From assembly GCA_903832775.1 (NCBI GenBank), contig CAILCX010000069.1:1-58952 (forward strand): a stretch of DNA of 58,952 nt, written 5' to 3'. Made by a program: the position numbers and the translations under genes. Every line of letters begins with the position of its first letter. Positions within the stretch are counted from its first letter, which is position 1. Below, in pieces: positions 56,037 to 58,952 of the stretch. The notes beneath the pieces are model-generated. The model had not been told where the DNA came from. It was given only the letters and a program-made list of their open reading frames with translations, and searched no databases. Origin of the DNA: an uncultured Methylobacter sp. (GTDB lineage Bacteria > Pseudomonadota > Gammaproteobacteria > Methylococcales > Methylomonadaceae).

Positions 56037-56070
56037 AATCCCACACAAGCGCACAATAAAGGTGTACCAA
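56037..56070. repeat. subterminal repeat copy 3
   Basis: AATCCCAC, AAGCGCACAA and AAAGGTGTACCAA, 34 bases, nearly identical to copy 1 at 48883. It lacks the second GGTGTACCAA of copy 1. Confidence 0.6.
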
Positions 56071-56092
56071 GTGCATAATTATTTAAAATTTG

Positions 56093-56472
56093 GTGGTACT
56101 GACTATTAGCCTCTTGTTAATGCTTGGCGTTAGAAAAGGAGAGCTGGTTACTGCAAAAATATCGGCTTTTGACTTGGAGGCCGCAACTTGGAAATTAACA
56201 ACTTTCGACACAAAAACCAGCGCCGAAATTATCATCCCTTTACCACATCAGGCAGTTGAGGCGTTGCGCAATTGTTCGATTATCTGATTGTAACGATTAC
56301 CTGTTACCTGCGAGGCAATTTCAAGATAGACGATTGCCACACATTCATGAGAATACTTTAAACGTGGCACTGTCTAAGGTTAAGGCCAACATGCTCGGCG
56401 TGGAGCCTTTTACAATTCATGACTTCAGGCGCACAGCAAGAACCCATTTAGCCGCACTTGGAGTTGAATCAC
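56093..56472 (+). pseudogene. integrase remnant of a second tandem element
   Basis: About 374 bp nearly identical to 49693-50068 of the intact integrase. The GGTGGTAC that lies before the integrase gene is joined directly to CTGACTATTAG from the middle of it, a deletion equal to 736 bp of copy 1. A 2-base loss near 56274 shifts the frame. Similarity ends just after GAGTTGAATCAC, so the catalytic Tyr end is also absent. It cannot make a working enzyme. Confidence 0.88.
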
Positions 56473-56739
56473 TACGCTCTGTTTTTATAGGCAAGTGGAC
56501 TAAATTTCAAATCTGAAGTTTTTTGTGCGTTTTGATGCACCTTGGGCCAAATGGGGTCCGACGGTTACGATCAGCCAACGATTGCAATAGGTGCGCTGCT
56601 ATCACTAGGCTACAAATAGCAAGCGTATGCCAATATATTTTCTTATAAAATTTATTCAGACTAACCATAGCCTACAAAAACTGAAGTTAAAACGATCTGA
56701 TACAATAGCTGTTACTAGTTACCTCTTATCGAGTGAATA

Positions 56740-58952
56740 ATGGCAAAACATTCTGTTGAGAAAACTCGACGTCAATATAATAGATGGGTTGCAACTGAAA
56801 CCCTTGAAGACTATGCGCTTCGCTATTCACCTGCCAGCTTTCGAAAATGGTCGCCTCTATTGCTGGCTAATACAGCCATAGGCAGTATCTCTTTTTTAGC
56901 ACTGGAAGCTATTGGGGCTAGCCTTTTACTGAGCTATGGCTACAGCAATGCAGTATGGGCCATTCTTTTTGCATCGGTCTTCATATTTGGCGCTGGTTTA
57001 CCTATTTCATACTACGCTGCACGTTATAATATTGATATTGACTTATTAACCCGTAGTGCCGGATTTGGTTATGTAGGCTCAACGATTACCTCGTTAATAT
57101 ACGCGTCCTTCTGCTTTATTTTTTTTGCTTTGGAAGCCTCTATTATGGCACAGGCACTTGAATTATATTTTAAGCTGCCTTTGTATTTGGGCTATGTTCT
57201 GTGTTCACTGATCATTATTCCTATTGTTTTCTATGGCATTACTGCTATCAACCGCTTACATTTGTGGACGCAGCCTATATGGCTAATTTTGATGTTACTT
57301 CCACTTTTTTTTCTCTATACACAAGTTCCAGATACCATGGAAGCTTTAAGTCAGTTTAAAGGGCAGCTTTCTGGCAGTAATGAATTTGATCCCTATTTTT
57401 TTGGTATTGCTACCGGAATTTCATTTTCATTGATTGCTCAGATTGGCGAGCAAGTAGACTATTTACGTTTCATGCCGGATAAGCACCAAGGTAATCGTTC
57501 AATCTGGTGGATGTCCATGTTAGCGGCCGGCCCCGGCTGGATTATTTTAGGGTGTTTCAAACAACTGGTAGGCGTACTGCTCGCTTCAGTTGTGGTATTG
57601 GCTGGTTTAGCTTATACAGAGGCAAAAGAACCGGTACACATGTATTATATTGCATATCGCTATGTGTTTGATCATCCTGGTCTTGCCCTTTTATTCAGTA
57701 CGTTTTTTGTTATTACCTCTCAAGTCAAGATCAATGTCACCAACGCTTATGCCGGATCATTGGCTTGGTCAAATTTTTTTTCCAGAGTTACCCATGCACA
57801 CCCGGGACGCGTGGTATGGTTGATATTCAATATTGGCATTGCCTTGCTATTGATGGAGATGGGCATTTTTCAAGCCTTGCAAAAAGTACTCGGACTGTAT
57901 TCCAATGTCGCAATTGCCTGGATTTCGGCAGTTGTCGCTGATTTAACCATCAACAAAGTTTTAAAGCTCAGTCCGCCTATTGTTGAATTCAAACGCGCTC
58001 ATCTCTACGACTATAATCCTGTCGGCTTTGTAAGTATGTTAGTCGCTTCGTTAACATCTATTATTGCCTTTACCGGTGCATTTGGGCTTTATGCACAAGC
58101 CTATTCATGGTTAATTGCGATGACTATGAGTTTTATGTTGGTTCCTGTTATCGCTAAACTAACTAAGGGCAAATATTATATTGCCAGACATAACGTGCAT
58201 TTTAAAAACTCGGATCAATTACATACCTGTGGGGTATGTGATCAGCAATATGTTCAAACCGATTTTGCCTACTGCACTTTTTATGATGTGCCTATTTGTT
58301 CACTATGCTGCACGCTAGATTCAAATTGTAAGGACTCATGTAAACCTAAAAACGTTATGCCCTTTCAGCAGTTTGCAATCTATGTGATTGATGCCATTTT
58401 CAAGCATAGGCTATCAAGGCTAGCAACCCTTAGAGTTGTTAGATTCTGCAAGTTGTCAGGCTTTGGGCTGGGAATCGTAGCCATTGCTTTCTGGTCGACT
58501 TATACGTTAACTAACGATTTACTCGCTCCTGAATTTCTTGCAGCGTTAAAAGTTAACTTACTGATCCTGTTTTTTGTTCTGGGAATCATGATCTGTATTT
58601 TCGCTTGGTGGGTTATTCTCGGACAAGAAAGTCAGGTATTGGCAGAAACCGAACTTGAAGAACAAAATGTACAATTGTCGGTTGAAATTGCCGAGCGCAA
58701 ACAGATAGAAGGCAAGTTAAAACACAGTGAACAACAATTTCGGGCATTACTTGAATCAACTCCAGATCCGATGGTAATTGTCAATAGTAGCGGCATTATC
58801 AATATAGCAAATCATCAAGCATTAGATTTATTTGGCTATACAAAAAGCGAATTGCTTGGGCAATCCGTTGATATTTTGTTTAAAGATGGGTTAAGTTACT
58901 TGCGTACCAAATTGAGTGAACATGACATTGATGATACTCAGCCTGCATCGCC
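56740..58952 (+). CDS. permease-like sensor with PAS domain, truncated by window
   Basis: An unbroken frame of 737 codons from ATG 56740, running off the window. Residues about 37-480 hold about twelve hydrophobic segments resembling NCS1 purine/cytosine permeases (EQVDYLRFMPD and NVTNAYAGSLAWSNF). About 495-535 is cysteine-rich (TCGVCDQQY, ICSLCC, CKDSC), possibly a zinc site. Two more segments follow at about 570-625, then a coiled coil and a PAS domain from about 660 (LLESTPDPMVIV). A histidine kinase probably follows. Analogous in plan to CbrA, which uses an SSS-type permease. Confidence 0.8.
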   Translation, partial: MAKHSVEKTRRQYNRWVATETLEDYALRYSPASFRKWSPLLLANTAIGSISFLALEAIGASLLLSYGYSNAVWAILFASVFIFGAGLPISYYAARYNIDIDLLTRSAGFGYVGSTITSLIYASFCFIFFALEASIMAQALELYFKLPLYLGYVLCSLIIIPIVFYGITAINRLHLWTQPIWLILMLLPLFFLYTQVPDTMEALSQFKGQLSGSNEFDPYFFGIATGISFSLIAQIGEQVDYLRFMPDKHQGNRSIWWMSMLAAGPGWIILGCFKQLVGVLLASVVVLAGLAYTEAKEPVHMYYIAYRYVFDHPGLALLFSTFFVITSQVKINVTNAYAGSLAWSNFFSRVTHAHPGRVVWLIFNIGIALLLMEMGIFQALQKVLGLYSNVAIAWISAVVADLTINKVLKLSPPIVEFKRAHLYDYNPVGFVSMLVASLTSIIAFTGAFGLYAQAYSWLIAMTMSFMLVPVIAKLTKGKYYIARHNVHFKNSDQLHTCGVCDQQYVQTDFAYCTFYDVPICSLCCTLDSNCKDSCKPKNVMPFQQFAIYVIDAIFKHRLSRLATLRVVRFCKLSGFGLGIVAIAFWSTYTLTNDLLAPEFLAALKVNLLILFFVLGIMICIFAWWVILGQESQVLAETELEEQNVQLSVEIAERKQIEGKLKHSEQQFRALLESTPDPMVIVNSSGIINIANHQALDLFGYTKSELLGQSVDILFKDGLSYLRTKLSEHDIDDTQPAS

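Noticed and set aside
56690-56712. Far att site of the second element (GATACAA near 56698)
   Set aside because: Only seven to eight matching bases with the 23-bp core, compatible with chance.

Overview
The window looks like chromosome of a gammaproteobacterium with moderate GC. Supporting signs are the type IV pilus genes (pilT-pilU and pilS-pilR), the gene order gshB-tonB-algH-ruvX-pyrR-pyrB-pyrC' known from Pseudomonas and relatives, an inactive-looking PyrC' dihydroorotase homologue, and proC-yggT-yggU. A methanotroph-like order (Methylococcales) is my best guess from overall gene content and style. That is inference only: no methane or methanol oxidation gene is present.

Layout. 1-4.8 kb: a DUF2333/DUF4389 pair, a 945-bp AT-rich gene-free stretch with paired DnaA boxes inside an inverted repeat, a glycine-zipper lipoprotein, a TauE/SafE transporter and YggS. 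4.9-8.0 kb: pilT, pilU, purC. 8.1-10.7 kb: the three-part AmmeMemoRadiSam set. 10.8-16.2 kb: a 7-TM protein, nadE, a toxin-antitoxin pair whose toxin lacks a normal start codon, and sucC-sucD. 16.3-21.0 kb: pilS-pilR, then a radical SAM (SPL-like)/SDR pair. 21.1-24.9 kb: proC-yggT-yggU, a DUF4124 protein, argB. 25.0-30.8 kb: the minus-strand operon gshB-tonB-algH-ruvX-pyrR-pyrB-pyrC'. 30.9-40.5 kb: rpmB-rpmG, a cNMP-binding/rhodanese protein, a DegQ-type protease, moaB-like, DUF423, pepN, a pteridine reductase facing folB-folK, and plsY. 40.5-44.4 kb: a CysB-like regulator, a membrane protein, an FMN-binding protein with a flavinylation motif, and a porin. 44.5-48.8 kb: a NahK-like kinase, rdgB, rph, a Hanks-type kinase and yicC.

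48.8-56.5 kb is accessory DNA. A 7.2-kb integrated element sits at the 3' end of yicC, bounded by 23-bp direct repeats that carry the yicC stop codon. It encodes a tyrosine integrase, an AlpA-like regulator, a fused primase-helicase, a probable OB-fold protein and several small unknown proteins. An array of TGCGGGAG repeats lies just after the replicase and is a candidate origin. Order and content (int-alpA-pri/rep, no capsid genes) resemble Gram-negative phage-inducible chromosomal islands. The left end of a second related element, with a badly deleted integrase, follows in tandem.

56.7 kb to the end: a large open gene, cut off by the window, joins a nucleobase-permease-like membrane domain to a cysteine-rich patch, two further membrane segments, a coiled coil and a PAS domain. 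It is probably a transporter-like sensor kinase.

Functions come from motif reading and family knowledge; no search was run.
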